Below are positions 1 through 12,104 of a DNA stretch of 64,000 nt, one piece after another (the stretch's first letter is position 1; each line of letters opens with the position of its first letter). The position numbers and the translations under genes were made by a program. The notes below the pieces were generated by a model. That model worked only from the letters and a program-made list of their open reading frames with translations. It had not been told where the DNA came from and searched no databases. Source of the DNA: Sciurus carolinensis (lineage: Eukaryota; Chordata; Mammalia; Rodentia; Sciuridae); the NCBI RefSeq assembly GCF_902686445.1, contig NC_062217.1, positions 175,277,598 to 175,341,597 on the forward strand, read 5' to 3'.

Positions 1-37
1 CTGAGTGAATTTGCTTTTTAAGGACTCACATAAGTGA

Positions 38-387
38 TTGTGCGTGCGTGTCTCCTACATAAGTGGAATTCTGCAGTGGTTGTGCGAGTCTCCTACATAA
101 GTGGAATTCTGCAGTGGTTGTGTGTGCATGTCTCCTACATAAGTGGAATTCTGCAGTGGTTGTGTGTGCATGTCTCCTACACACATGGAAATCTGCAGTG
201 GTTGTGCGTGCATGTCTCCTACACACGTGGAATTCTGCAGTGGTTGTGCGTGCATGTCTCCTGCATACGTGGAATTCTGCAGTGGTTGTGCGTGCGTGTC
301 TCCTACACACGTGGAATTCTGCAGTGGTTGTGCGTGCGAGTCTCCTACACACGTGGAATTCTGCAGTGGTTGTGCGTGCGAGTCTCC
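38..387. repeat. Minisatellite, 42-bp unit, about 8.5 copies
   Basis: A CTGCAG core recurs at 71, 109, 151, 193, 235, 277, 319 and 361. The spacing is exactly 42 bp after a first 38-bp step. Most units also carry GGAATT just before it and a TGTGCGTG run after it. Because 42 is a multiple of three, several reading frames stay open on both strands and translate to a 14-residue repeat. This is a property of the array and not evidence of a protein. It lies within 400 bp of the window edge. Confidence 0.93.
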
Positions 388-2154
388 GGACCTCGCTGCA
401 GTGTTTTCCAGGCCTGTCCGTGTGGGGTCATGGTTTCATTCCAGTTTCACTGTTTCACGGCAGAATCAGATGAGGATTTTTTAAAGTAGGAGATAATGTT
501 TTCAACCTGCTTTTGTTGTTTATGTCGCTTTTACTCTTTTATACTTGTTAAATCTATATTCTCAAACAGTAAATGTATTACTGAAAAGCTATTTGGAAAT
601 TGTATTTATACATTGAGGTACCTAGCTTGTTACAGTTTCTTTCCTAAACTAAGTAATAATAGACTATGAATTGGTAATTATTGCTTAAAGTTTGATAAAA
701 CCTACTTGTTTTACTTTTTGCCTGATAACTTTGTCACTCGCATGATCAACTTGCCTGTTTTCGAGTTTCTGTGGTTGAGAACCTTCATGTGTATCTATGT
801 ATACTTAAGTGTTTAGTTAGTGTAAGGAAGGATTCAGGGTTGTGTGTGTTCCTGATGAACTAAGCAAAGATGGAATGGAAGGAAAGAGTTAGTTATTAGC
901 AGCTTTGACTTGCTGATTTGGTAGCTGGGTTTAAAGGTCATTTCCCAGATTGTGAGATTCATTCTTCCCCTTTGGTACCAGTTCTTAAAGTGGTGATCCT
1001 TCCCGGCTTTGGAGAACCGCTGGTCACAGCCTTTGTGCTGACAAGTCTGCCGTGCCTGGGGGATGGTCAGTGTCCACCGGGAGAAGAAGGCTTTGCTGTC
1101 TGGAAGCAACCAGCTGTGCCCAGATGAGGTGCCGTCCAGCGAGGTGCCAAGACGGAGGTGTGCGCAGGGTTTCAGCAGTCCTGGCAGGGGACTCGAAGGG
1201 GTCCAGGCGGCACTGAACCTGTGCTCAGACGTGGGCATGCGGGGCCTGGCAGAGTGGAGGGCGCGAGGAGCAGGAGAGGCGGAGAATATGGGAGGGGCTG
1301 GAACAGGATGAAACAAATGAGGCCTGGGTGCCGGGCCAGAGGAAACCACGGACGCACAGAGAGCCGAGGGCTCGGCCTCGATGAGGACCCTGAGCGTACA
1401 CAGGCCCCCGACCAGACCTGCCTGGAGAGTGAACGTCACTCTGACTGCATGTGCCCATGGGGCTGGAATCAGCGCAGGCAAGATGTGTTTCAGTTGGAAA
1501 GTTGTGCTTTTGATTTTCCCAAGAGCCCAGGGAGCACCGTGACGGTGTTGCGGACTCCGACCTCTTGCTGATTTGCCATTGCCCTCATGGTTCTTATTTA
1601 CTGGTAGAATTCCCAAGCATAAAATATCCTGCTGTAAGTCAGATCATTGAATGTTTACGAGAGAGGTTAATAAGCAACCGGAAAACCTTTCCGATAGATT
1701 TTCTCACTTTTCAGCATGGGATGGGGAGAAATAGTGTCAAGCATTTTGTATAAATCAGATTTTCCTGGAAAATGGTGGTTAAATCTGCAGTGGGCTTTAA
1801 TGGCAAAGGACAAATGTGGTTTCCTAAATTTTGAAGTCTGCTGCGTGGATCAGACAGGACTCACGGTTACGGGGATGACTCGAACACTGATCTCCCTGAT
1901 AAAACACGCGATAAAAGACGCGCCACCTTCCCCTGCCGCCTTCATCACCTTACAAACACACTTACACAGAGTGGCCAGAGGACAAAACCTCGTTAGGTTT
2001 CAAGAGAAAAATATATTTGAAATAGTATTTTGTTGAAAACAAATTTATAGCAGGGGGGTTTTGTTAAGGAGAAACAAAACAGTTTGGTCGACTTTTAGAA
2101 CATACATTGAGCCAGGTCACAAGTTGTGCCGTCCTTGCCTTGATCTGACTCATT

Positions 2155-3740
2155 TTAAGGCACACTTTGTTCATAACAGCTTTATTGAGATCCAGTTCCA
2201 CAGTGCTAGAAATAACGGGGTGCCCAAGAAAGCAGACACGAGCTCCACAGTGGTGGACCAGGCAGACTTCTCCAGAGGGAGTCCATGGGCAAGCACCTGG
2301 GCGGGCACGCTGCCAACGTCTGCCCCTAACAAGGTGCTGCCCCTCACTCCTGAGAGGAAGAGCTGCTGGTGGTGGGTGCAGTCTACACACCCAGCTCATG
2401 TTAGGACTCGAGTGGGCGAAAGGGAAGGGGGCCCCGACTGAGTCCCAGGACGGCTGAATACTGGATTTGAAAATCAACCACCAGACTTTCCATGTCTCAC
2501 ACAGCATGGGTTCTTCCTCCTAAAGTGTATCCTGGGTGGTTCTCTTAGTATGTTCAAACCCTCAATTTCAGAGGGCTTTAATGTCGAATTTTAGAACATT
2601 TCATCCTCCCCCAGAAGAAATCCTTGTAGTTACTCCCCACCCACCCACAACCACCCATCTCCTGTTTCTGTGGCTTTGCCTATTCTGGACACTGCATGAA
2701 TGGAGTTGTGTCAGATGTGGCCTTTTATGTTTGGCTGCTCCAGTTAGCATGATATTTTCAAGGTTCACCCATGTCGTAGCATGTAGCAGTAGTTAGAGAT
2801 CATATAGATGTGTGCACGTTTCATTTATTCAGTTTGCTGCTGCTGGGAACTTTCTGCAGGCTTCCGTGTGGACACGTGTTTTCAGTTCTTTTGTTATGAC
2901 CCAGGCGTCAACGTGCTGGGTCACATGGTGACTCTTCGGAGCATTTTTGAGAACCGACCAGCTGTTTCCCAGTTGGCCACGTTGCTTCACTTTCCACCAT
3001 CAGTGTTCAGGGTTCCAACTTCTCCACATCCTGCCTGGCCCTCGTTACTGTGTTTAGTTTTAGCCATTCTAACAGTTGTGAAGCGGTATCTTGTGGTTTT
3101 AATTTGCTTTTCCCTAGTAATTAATGTCGTCAAGCAATATTCCCTGTACTTATTGGACTTTTGTATAACTTCTTTGAAAAAAAAAAAATCCAAATCCTTT
3201 ACCCATTTTTCTGTTGACTTTGTTGTTGAGTTAAATGTTCTTCATGCATTTGGGGTGTAAGTACCTTGTCGTGTACATGGTTTGCACTGTTTCTTCATTC
3301 TGCAGATTGTCTCTCCATTCTCTTAGTGGTGTCCTTAGATGCACAAGAGTTTTGATTTTGATAATGTTTTCTACTTTTCTTTCTTACTTGTGCTGTCAGT
3401 GTCATATTTAAGAAATGACTGCCTAATTTAAGGTCTCCCACTTTCTTCTGTTTTTTATCTAAGAGTTTTATAGTTTTGGTGCTTATGTTTAGACTTTGAT
3501 ACACTTTTAAAATCCATCTTACATAGTTTTATGTGTAGTTATATGTATAATTCATATATAATAAATGACACATAACTTATGTGCTGTAAGTAAGCTTGGA
3601 GCTTCTTTCTTTCAGTGTGGGTGTTTTCCCATTGTATAGTCTTGGCAGTTTTGTTGAAAATCAGATATGTCTGTCCTTACACCACTCCCACACTGTCTTA
3701 ATTCTTGTAGCTTTATAGTAGTTTTAAAATAAAAAAGTTT
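2155..3740 (+). mobile_element. Ancient LINE-1 3' region (L1M-like)
   Basis: The sequence follows the well-known 3' untranslated region of old mammalian L1M elements. It has a phrase resembling 'cagctttattgagat' near 2180 and 'gcctattctggacactgcatg' wording near 2680. After these come 'gtagcatgtagcagta' near 2778 and the T-rich tail around 3300-3500. It is heavily diverged, so it is a fossil. Subfamily assignment is from memory of the consensus and would need RepeatMasker. Confidence 0.7.
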
Positions 3741-3748
3741 GATTTGAG

Positions 3749-4208
3749 ATCCTTGAGTTTCTGACACCACAATAGGATGTTATGGGTTGGATGTGAGGTG
3801 TCCCCCAAAAGCTCACATGTAAGACCATGCACAGAGGTTTAGAGGAGAAATGATTGGGTTGTAGCCTTAAGATAATCAGTGAATTAATCCCTGATGGGAT
3901 TAACTGAGTGTTAACTGGCGGCAGGTGGGTGTGACTGGAGGCGGTGGACATTGTGGGTTGTAGCTAGGTGGTATATATTTGTGTCTGGCAAGTGGTGTCT
4001 CTGCTTCCTGATCACCATGTGAGCCGCTTCCCTCTGCTACACTCTCCTGCCATGATGTTCATCCTTACCTCCACCCCCTGAGGATTTAGCCAGATTTCTA
4101 TGGACTAAGACTCTAAAACCCTGAACCCTCAAACAAAGCTTTCCTTCTCTACAGTTGTTCTGGTCAGGTCCTTTGGTCACAGCAGCAAAAAAACTGACTA
4201 AAACAGTC
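3749..4208 (+). mobile_element. MaLR-type solo LTR, plus orientation
   Basis: Starts near 3778 with TGTTATGGGTTGGATGTG, followed by 'aggtgtcccccaaaagctcac', and ends with 'aactgactaaaaca'. These are the typical head and tail of MaLR LTRs. A closely related copy lies inverted at about 11010-11462. The similarity includes 25-30 bp upstream of the apparent LTR start ('gtttctgacaccacaata'), so both copies share some internal sequence too. The TATA-like 'ggtatatattt' near 3970 fits an LTR promoter. Confidence 0.72.
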
Positions 4209-4397
4209 ATAATCTGGAGAAACTCAGTTTGGGTGCCTTGAGATTCCAGTGATCCTGTGTAAAGCTGTGCAGTTCCTCTTACCCAGGTGGTTGCTGTGTG
4301 TGTTTGGTGCAGGCTGTAGAGCAGATATGTCAGTGTGTGTGGTTTCTGAACAAAGATAGTGCTCATCTTAGGGTGATCTGCTTTAGAACATACTTAG

Positions 4398-4575
4398 GAT
4401 GCAGAGTTGCGTGCCAGTTAACCCAGCGACTCAGGAGGCTGAGACAAGAGGATCCCAAGTTTGAGGCCAGCCTCAGCAACTTAGCAAGACCCTGTCTCAA
4501 AATTAAAAAATAAAAAAGGATGGGAATGCAACTCAGTGATAGAGCGCCCCTAAATTCAATTCCCTGGTATTTGGA
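4398..4575 (+). mobile_element. Composite B1-ID SINE
   Basis: The B1-like half contains 'actcaggaggctgagac' and 'gccagcctcagcaactta'. After an A-rich linker comes the ID half ('atgcaactcagtgatagag', then 'attcaattcc'). Head-to-tail fusion of these two units is the main clue that the genome is sciurid. Confidence 0.85.
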
Positions 4576-5744
4576 GGATAAAACATACTTAGAAACTGTA
4601 GGTCTCTCTGCAGGTAGAACATCTCCACTTTCTCTTCATGTCAGTGTCTAGCATCCAGAGCACTCTATGGGGGCACCCGTTGCACACATGGAAGCTCAGT
4701 AAGTTCCATGTCTATAAGCAGCAACTCCTTGTTCTGGATGTGTAGTGAGTTCCTCTTACAGAACGTGTGTGTGAAGGAGCTTTCAGTGGATTTCTTGGAA
4801 TTCTGTGAGTCGCCATTTGAGACCCTTCCGTGTGCACATGCCTTTGATACATGCTGCAGAGCACAGGTGGATGGCCTCACCCTTTGTCCACCTCTTACAG
4901 GTCACAGGGAGGAGAGAAGGTGGCCAGAGTGAGTGGGCTGAAGTGGCTGAGCCTGCGGAGGGAGCTGCCAGTGCACAGGGAGGGGAGGACGCCCAGGGAG
5001 TCAGGGGGTGTCTGCAGGGGTGGGGCTCAGGCTTTTCTGATTACTCAAGCTGGGGGAGTGTGGCATTTTCTTTTGGAAATGGGAGTGAGCCACAAGAGTA
5101 AGGGGAGGAGGTGCACATGGGAGGGGGGCGTTGCCATGGGACCAAGTCCTTGAAGGGCGGGAAGTGAAGGGACCACCTTATCTGATGGTGGAAGATGTGG
5201 TCGCTCTTTCCTGCACACTTTGATTTTTCAGTGAAATGAGCAGGAAGCAAGTGAGTGACTGGGTGCAGGAGTTGGAGGAGGACGAAGAAAAGGTAGAGAT
5301 GATCAGAGGGAGTTGGGGGCAAAGCCATGGTTCAGGGGCACCCAAAGCACCAGGAGGAATCTCAGGGCTGAGCAGGATTGGACAGTGCTCTGGGGAGCCG
5401 CCTGGACTCCGGGTTTCAGAGCAGGAAAATGCATGAAGTGTTGGAAGAGAGGGGAGGCTGGGGCTGGAGTCAGATTAGGAACAGCAGATCCCAGTGGGCA
5501 CAAGAGTCCAGGGAGAGATGGGTAACTGACATGGGCAGGACGGAGGGAAGACCTGGCTGCTTAGGGAATATGATGGTGTGCAAGTAGACACGGAGCCCCC
5601 AGCATGCAACAGTGAGCTTCACCCAGTGGAAAAGCTGTGTGGTAACCCTGCTGGGAGGGAAGGAGCAGGCACCCAGGCTCGCCCTCCCTCTCCGGCTCTG
5701 CCCTGCGAGTGGAGTTACGCTGCCTGCGCCCGGAGCACTGACTT

Positions 5745-6105
5745 CCTGGTGGCACGTGGCTGGCATGTGTTCCTTCTCGTTGCTGAGAAGCTGTGTGGTG
5801 CTCCATTGTGAGAGTGCACCACAGCTTGTGCGTCTCTTCGCCGTTGGTGGACAGCTGAGTTGCTCCTTGTGAACATCTTGCTGATCCGGTGGCTGTGTAT
5901 CTGGAGTGCGATTTCCAGTTCTGGCATAAGCTTGTTTGGCTCTCGTGGATATCGCCAGAGAGCTTTCAGTTGGCCGTGCCACTTCCCATTGCCAGGAGCA
6001 GGCTGGGGAGCTGCTGTGACACAGGCGTGGTCTGATTTTCACCCTTCCTGGTGGCTGCATGTGGTGTCTCAGTGTGGCTTTTACGAGCTTTTCCCTAGTG
6101 GCTAA
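5745..6105 (+). mobile_element. LINE-1 3' end remnant
   Basis: Around 5775-5890 the sequence reads as a diverged form of the L1 stretch that includes 'ttgctgagaa..gtgtggt..ccattgt' and 'gttggtggacagctgagttg'. The part to about 6105 is less clear. The overlapping ORFs on both strands are shadows of this repeat. Confidence 0.55.
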
Positions 6106-6914
6106 AGGGGTTGCCCACGATTTCATGTGCTTGTTGACCAAGAATGGCTTCGGAGGATACCCTGAGGGAAAGTGAGTGGGGCCCAGTAGGAGTGGGGCAG
6201 TGCAGGGACATGCAGGGCTCGGCCCCCACAGTCCTGTCGATGGCTCTCTAGGTCCTCAGAGTTGCCTCTGTGTCAGGAACTTTCTTGGGCACTTGCCATG
6301 CTGTGTATGGACATAACCACTCAAGCCAGCTAGAGAGGTGAAGAAGTGAAACTGATGGAGACTCTGGTACCTCTCATGTCACGGGTCCATTTGTACTGAC
6401 AGTGACTTAGTCATCGTAGGTTATCATCCTAAATACTGTCTTGCTGTTTTTGGAAAATAGATTGGTGTTGATAGCAGAATGATGATGTTGCTTTTGTCCT
6501 TTCAACTGTCTTCTGTCTGCTTTGGAGAGTGGACTTGAGGAAAGGACACCCAGAGACTGCCAGAGTGAAGCATCCAGATGGGAGGCTGCTGCGGACTTGG
6601 GGGGTGACAGTGAAGACTGAGCCAAGTAGAGAAGAAGAAATATCCACACTCGTATTTCATGTTGAGAACCTAATGGTTTGGAAAACTATAGGCTAACACA
6701 CCAAATGCCTGCATGCTTACCCAGAATTGGTCACGAGCACTGTGTTCTTCACCCCTGGCCTCAGGGTCTGGTGAACCACCACGACTCCTGAGACTGACAC
6801 CTGCTCGCTTGCATTCTGCTGTACCCGCCACCTGTCTCCCTGCCCTCACGCCTCCCTGTTTTTCTACTAGAACCTGGACCCAGGGTCTAACTCAGCGCTG
6901 TGCTCTTAAAGTGT

Positions 6915-7170
6915 CCCCTAAAACTCAGCTGTGGGAACATGAAAGACAGCGCTCCGTGTCGGCAGGTGTCTGCATCATAGGTGCCCTCCCTGCAAGTGGA
7001 CTGATGGCTGTTGACCCTGGGGCTCGAGGGGGGCTTTGCCCCTTTTTGTGCCTCTGCCTTCTGCTTGATCTTGGACTTCCTGGCCTCCCAGAGTGTGAGA
7101 AACAGGTTTCCATCCCCCTAGATTTAGTGGTGTCAGGTATTCTTTGGTCGCACTGCAGAGGGACAGGACA
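6915..7170 (+). mobile_element. Likely MaLR/MLT-type LTR 3' part
   Basis: The phrase 'cttcctggcctcccagagtgtgagaaacag' region (about 7077-7106) is characteristic of the 3' part of old MaLR LTRs. The rest is diverged. Boundaries are approximate. Confidence 0.5.
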
Positions 7171-7747
7171 GCAGCCTCCCTGCTCCTCAGACTCCGCCCT
7201 TGCACCCCTGGCCATGCCCAGTCTGATCTCACTGCACCAGCCTCCCCAGGCCTGGCACCACCCAGTGGTCTTGTTTTGCACTTGCTAGTCCAGTCTCAAG
7301 GATAAATCCCAGGCCGGCAGGGGCTTGCCTGGTTCCGTGTGTTCTCAGAGCAATGCCCGCCTTAGAGAGTCACTCAAACGTCTGTTGCACAAGAGTAGGT
7401 CAGAGTGCCTTGGCTCTGAGGCAGGCGCTCGTGGCCACAGGCAGTGGGCCTTTCCCTGGGCGGTCGCTCCTCCCTCCGAGACCACCCGTGTGCACCCCCG
7501 CGGCGCCTCTGCCTCTCACCTGGCACCCCATCTCTCCATGCCGCTGGAGCAGGTGCTGTCTGAGCTGCAGTGTTGCATCATGTTCATGGCCTGCTGCTTC
7601 TGCTGTGGCACACCCTACCTCTGCCCAGGAGGTGCCTGCTGCCCTTGCCCTGCTCTCCGGCTCTGCATCTCCATCCATTTTCCCTCTCCTTGTTTGCCGT
7701 AGATGTGACTTAGTATATATGTATGCATATGTGTGCGTGTGTGTATT

Positions 7748-7860
7748 TTTTTTTTAAGTAGATGAAGTTCTGCTAAGTTGCCCAGGCTGGCCTTGAACTT
7801 ATGATTCTCCTGAGTAGAGCTGTGAGGATTATAGGTATGCACCACTGTACCTGGCTCCCA
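7748..7860 (-). mobile_element. B1-like SINE, minus orientation
   Basis: Begins with a T run and continues 'ctaagttgcccaggctggccttgaactta' in two pieces. It ends near 'ataggtatgcaccactgta', the reverse complement of a B1 body. No ID half is attached. Confidence 0.75.
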
Positions 7861-10157
7861 TCTTGTAAAAATCCCACAGATTTTACATCCCTGCTGAGTC
7901 CTTGCTGCTCACTGTCCACATTCCTTTGTTCTTTTTCCTTTCCACCTGCTGCTCCTTGCCTGCCCCGCTCTGGGCCTTGAGGTGTTCTCAGCAGCTCCAG
8001 GTCAAGTAATGTGCTTACATGTCCATCTCCTGGTCTTGTCAGTAAGGAAAGGCTTCCTGTAGGGTGACTGGTGAGCTTCATTCTTACTAGCATCACCGTC
8101 AACCCACATGTACCCCAAAATAGGAGCCAGGAGGATGCTGTGTGTGACTGTGTAAATACCATCCACTACGGACCCGCTGTTTCTCTTTCCATACGAGCTT
8201 CTGTTTTCCAAGAGCTGCTGACTGCCCTGTGTTTTCACAGGGTCAGCTCTCTGTGTAGTGCCTTTTGCAAAGGACAGCTTGTCTGCCACGTGATCTTGCA
8301 ACTCTTCCTTCCCAAAGGCCGTCCAGCCAGTCTCCTCCAGCCTGACCACGGCTTCCTGGCAGAATCCACTGGCCGCAGAGCCTGTGTCCTGGGACTTCTT
8401 CACTGTTTTTTTGGAAGACCATTCCCTGAACTCTCTTGTTTTTCTCTTATTTTGACAAATTGGCTTCTAGCAGTTTCCTGGAAAAGGTTTTTGTTTGTTT
8501 CAATTCTGCTTTTTGAAAACATTTTACTCCTCCTTCAACCTTGATGGAAAATTGGGCTAGTGTGGACCCTAAGCTGAAATTGCTTTTCTTGGAGTCCTAG
8601 GAGAGGGTGATGCTTGGTCTCCTGTATGAGGCCATTGGGGTGCTTCCCTTTCATCCGTGACACCATGTCCTCTGAGGTTGGTACGCAGGTGCCCTGGCCT
8701 GCCTGCTCTTTAGCAGAGCTGATGCTCATCTGAGTCAGCTGGGGACCTGTGCTTGGCCCAGGCGGCTCTGGTTTAACCCCTATTTTTCCTTCCTTTTCTC
8801 TCTTGTCTTCTAGAGCTTGTCACCTGGCGATGGGCCACTGAAACCAATCCTGGTTGTCTTCTACTTCCTGCTGGCCATCTCTTTACTCCATCCTGGAGAA
8901 AAGTTCTGTGGTTTTTATTTTTGTTGCTCCTTTTTGGATTTCAGATGATGTTTCCTTCCATTTCCTTTCTCGCAGCAGGCCGCTCAGTCTCAAGGAACCC
9001 CAGTAGCAGCATCCGCCACCTCTTCTGAACAGAGGTTCCAGTAGCCCTGCCTCTCAGTCTGCTGGGAGGCTCGTCTGGGAAATGTGCCCCAGCTCCCAAG
9101 GCGTTGACATCTGGTGTGATCCTTGGTTACGCTCCATCTCTTGAACGTCCGTGATGCCGGGCTGCTGGTCCACATCTGAGAGTGGAGCCACTGTTTCCAG
9201 GACCCCAGACAGGTTGCCTGGGCTTTGCATTTCAGAGAGGAGTCCCAAGGTGGTGGGGAGGCCAAGTCCTGGCAGCCAGCGTCTGAGCCGCAGGAAGTGG
9301 CAGCAGCACTGCTTCCGCTGGCAGGGTACCTGCAGTCCTCCCGCAGCTCACGCCCGCCTCTCCCATTGTCCTCCGCAGCTCCTTGAAGCAGCCTCACAGT
9401 GATGCCTTTAGCTTTCTCTTGAGCCCTCTGGGTTGGGGGCAGGGAGGGGACATGAATGCACACATAGTCCACGTTCTGCTGCAAGTGTGGTCTGGGCTCG
9501 CGGGATGCTGGGCATGGCCGCGGTTCTGATGCGAGCCGAACATTTAGCAGGACCCTTGGCATCAGCCAGACGGCCACCATCTTACAGCCGTGCCCCAGTG
9601 CTACGGGCTGGCACAGTGGAGCAGCTCTCTGAGTGGACCTGATGCCTCCAGGGGACAGCCAGGTGATGTTGTGGGTGGACTGCAGTAGAATAAAGAAGGC
9701 GAGTTAAAGAAGGCGAATTGGTGGTTTTGGGTTTTGAATACTAGCTCAGTGCCCTTTTCAGTACCATAGTTATACTTTTAACCTGTTGCATTTTGTAAAA
9801 TAATATCCATTAGATCAAATTAATGACTGATAATTTATATTTTATTTGTTTGTGATTTGTTGGCATTTGGTTTGTATTTTATTTTGGTTTTAGACCTTGT
9901 CTCCAGAGAGTATTTCTAAATTTAGGCCTGTACATATTTACGTGGCTTAAAGAAAATTATTTCTCAACAATTGGCAGTCTTGGGATTTTTTCTTTTAAAA
10001 GATTCAGTCCTTTATAATTAAGTTTGAAAATCACTGACAGAACACCTTTAATTATATAATATTGTGTATCTTCTGGGTATAAATGACATAGATTTAGTCC
10101 CTTTTAATCCAGTACAGAAAATTTTAGTTTCATCTAAGCAAACTACGTTATTTAGAG

Positions 10158-10262
10158 TAATTTTAAGAGTGATGGACTAGGAATGTAGCTTATGTGTAGA
10201 GTGCTTGCCTAGCACATGTGAGGCCCTGGGTTCAGTTCCTAGGACACCAAAAAACAAAAAGA
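10158..10262 (+). mobile_element. ID SINE
   Basis: Contains 'aatgtagcttatgtgtagag', 'gcttgcctagcacatgtgag' and 'ctgggttcagttcctag' followed by an A-rich tail. It is more diverged than the copy directly downstream. Confidence 0.8.
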
Positions 10263-10290
10263 GGTAGATGCCTTTAATAAGAAGTAGCTA

Positions 10291-10385
10291 TGGGCTGGGG
10301 AGATAGCTCAGTTGGTAGAGTGCTTGCCTCACAAGCACAAGGCCCTGGGTTCAATCCCCAGCACCGCAAAAAAAAAAAAAAAAGG
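10291..10385 (+). mobile_element. Near-intact young ID SINE
   Basis: A clean ID element: A-box-like 'tagctcagttggtagagtg', B-box-like 'gggttcaatcccc' and a pure A tail of about 16. The flanks 'agtagcta' upstream and 'ggtagcta' downstream look like a short, slightly diverged target-site duplication. The low divergence suggests recent mobility of this family. Confidence 0.9.
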
Positions 10386-11009
10386 TAGCTAATCCTCAAG
10401 TCTAACCGAAGACTTCTCTTTTAAAGAAAGCAGTCCCAGCAGCGGGATTCAGCCCTCAAGTGGGAACAGTGCCGATGCCGCCAGGCCAACTCTGCGGTGT
10501 GGGTAGGAGGCCCTGTAAATGACCGACTTTGGTGCGGATGAGGACCTTTAAGAATTGTATTCTGTGAAGGCCATCTGCTGGGGCTCTTCCTCTGGTCTCA
10601 ACTGTGGGTCCGTGTCACAGCCATTAGTAGACAGACCGTTTCAGTAGCCGCGTGTAAGTCTTTGTCTTTAGCAACGTACAGCTGCGGCACTGCTGTGACC
10701 CCGGCTGCTCAGCACCTGCTCTGCACACCTGTGCGCTGGTGCCTGGCAGTCCCCGAGACTGCAGCTCTGCTCCGTCAGAGGTAGGTCTGGTGGTGGCCAC
10801 AGGACGTGCCAGCCCAGCCTCCTCCTCATTCAGGCAGCAGTGGCAGCCGAGCCACAAGGAGGCTGATTCCCCAGAGGCCACCATGCCACGGCAGGGACCA
10901 TGGTGTTTTTCTTGATTTGAGAGTCTCACGGATGCAGATCCATGCCCTCCAAACTGAGGGCTCATCCAGTGCTTGCTTGTGCTCTCGCCTTGCGGGAGCT
11001 CATGCGTTT

Positions 11010-11462
11010 TAGTTGCTTTGCTGCCGTGACTAAAGGACCCGACCAGAACAAGGTTTAAGGAGGAAGGGTTTATTTGGGGGCTTACAGTTTCAGAGGCCTT
11101 AGACCATAGAAGGCCAGCTCCATTCCTTGGGGCTTAAGGCGAGGCTGAACATCACAGTAGAAGAGTGTGGTGGAGAGAAGCATCTCACATCATAATCAGG
11201 AAGCAGAGAGACACTCCACACTCCAGACACAAAATATATACCCCATAGCCACAGCCCCAGTGAACCCACTTCCTCTGGCCACACCCTACCTGCCTCCAGT
11301 TAACTCTCAGTTAACCAATCAGGGCTCAACTCACTGGTTAGGTTAAGGTCAGCCGATCATTTCTCCTCCAAACCTCCCTGCTTTGTCTCACACCTGAGCT
11401 TTTGGGGGACACCTCACATATAAACCATAACATCATGTATTGTGGTGTCAGAAACTCAAATA
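11010..11462 (-). mobile_element. MaLR-type LTR, minus orientation
   Basis: Read on the minus strand it starts at about 11434 with 'tgttatggtttatatgtgag' and runs through 'ccaaataaacccttcc', a polyadenylation-type signal. It ends near 'cggcagcaaagcaactaaaac'. It is the same family as the plus-strand copy at 3.8 kb and also shares the short upstream piece at 11436-11462. Confidence 0.75.
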
Positions 11463-12006
11463 TCTTCCTGTCTCTTTGTGATGGTGTTGTCATTATTAAC
11501 AAGACTCAGACTTCAGCAAAATGAAACTTGTTCGTCTGCAGTACTATCTTGTGCAGAAGCCAACAAAATTTACTACGTGGAATGTTGAAATACTGCTACT
11601 GTGTGAGAATCCAGTTCAGGTTAAAAGTAAACATTGGGCATGCATTATAAAATTAGGCAACATTCTTCTAGGACTGATCAGATTTTTTCTCTTATTTTGT
11701 TTTCCTTTAGAAATTAATTTTCTAAATTTCAACTATATTCTTAAATATAGAGAGCCTAGTCTAGACAAATCCTGGTGTGCCCGAGAATCAGGCATCATCG
11801 GGTCAGTGGAGTCAGATACGCGCGTGTGCACAGTGCGTTGGTGGCTGTCCCACAGCCAGGGAGCAGCCACTTGGTAATCAAAAATTTGCCATGATGTTTT
11901 TGTTTCATGGGGGAGAAAGTTTCACATGTGTTTATCTTTCTTTTTATTTCCTTGTGACTCCTCCAAAAAACACAATCTGTAATTCTTTTCTGTATTTTAT
12001 TGACAG

Positions 12007-12104
12007 CCGACATCATTTCAACCGTTGAATTTAATTACTCTGGAGATCTTCTTGCAACAGGAGACAAGGGCGGCAGAGTTGTTATTTTTCAGCGGGAACA
12101 AGAG
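12007..12104 (+). CDS. PPP2R2D: PPP2R2D coding exon (first in window): start of B55-delta WD propeller
   Basis: PPP2R2D encodes B55-delta, a regulatory B subunit that directs the PP2A A/C core enzyme to phosphoproteins in cytosol and nucleus. B55 phosphatases, delta in particular, oppose Cdk1 at mitotic exit and are inhibited by phosphorylated ENSA/ARPP19 (family knowledge). This 98-bp exon starts after a TTGACAG acceptor and ends at GAG before GTCAGT. It carries two bases of a split codon and then 32 codons, including [20 protein letters not shown] and VVIFQREQE, the first propeller strands. In the four-member B55 family I assign delta because the pattern of residues in the later exons matches delta, for example [13 protein letters not shown] and [13 protein letters not shown]. 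The ~34 N-terminal residues lie outside the window. Confidence 0.96.

Larger units (their letters stand above)
1..12006 (+). other. PPP2R2D: PPP2R2D upstream intron, no coding exon seen
   Basis: The first visible exon of PPP2R2D begins at 12007, so everything to its left is intron, or intron plus flank. I looked for the preceding exon, which in B55 proteins encodes a short segment ending just before the first WD strand, and did not find it; it should lie left of the window. The stretch holds a 42-bp minisatellite at the edge, an ancient L1 3' end (about 2.15-3.74 kb), two oppositely oriented MaLR-type LTRs (3.8 and 11.0 kb), another L1 remnant near 5.8 kb and several SINEs. The long ORFs here have no recognisable protein signature. 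Confidence 0.75.

Noticed and set aside
34..489. Overlapping repeat-containing ORFs on both strands
   Set aside because: Produced by a 42-bp repeat whose length is a multiple of three; the same repeat opens several frames at once.
10291..10385. tRNA-like gene with A and B boxes
   Set aside because: It is an ID SINE: the sequence ends in an A tail and does not fold into a full cloverleaf with acceptor stem.
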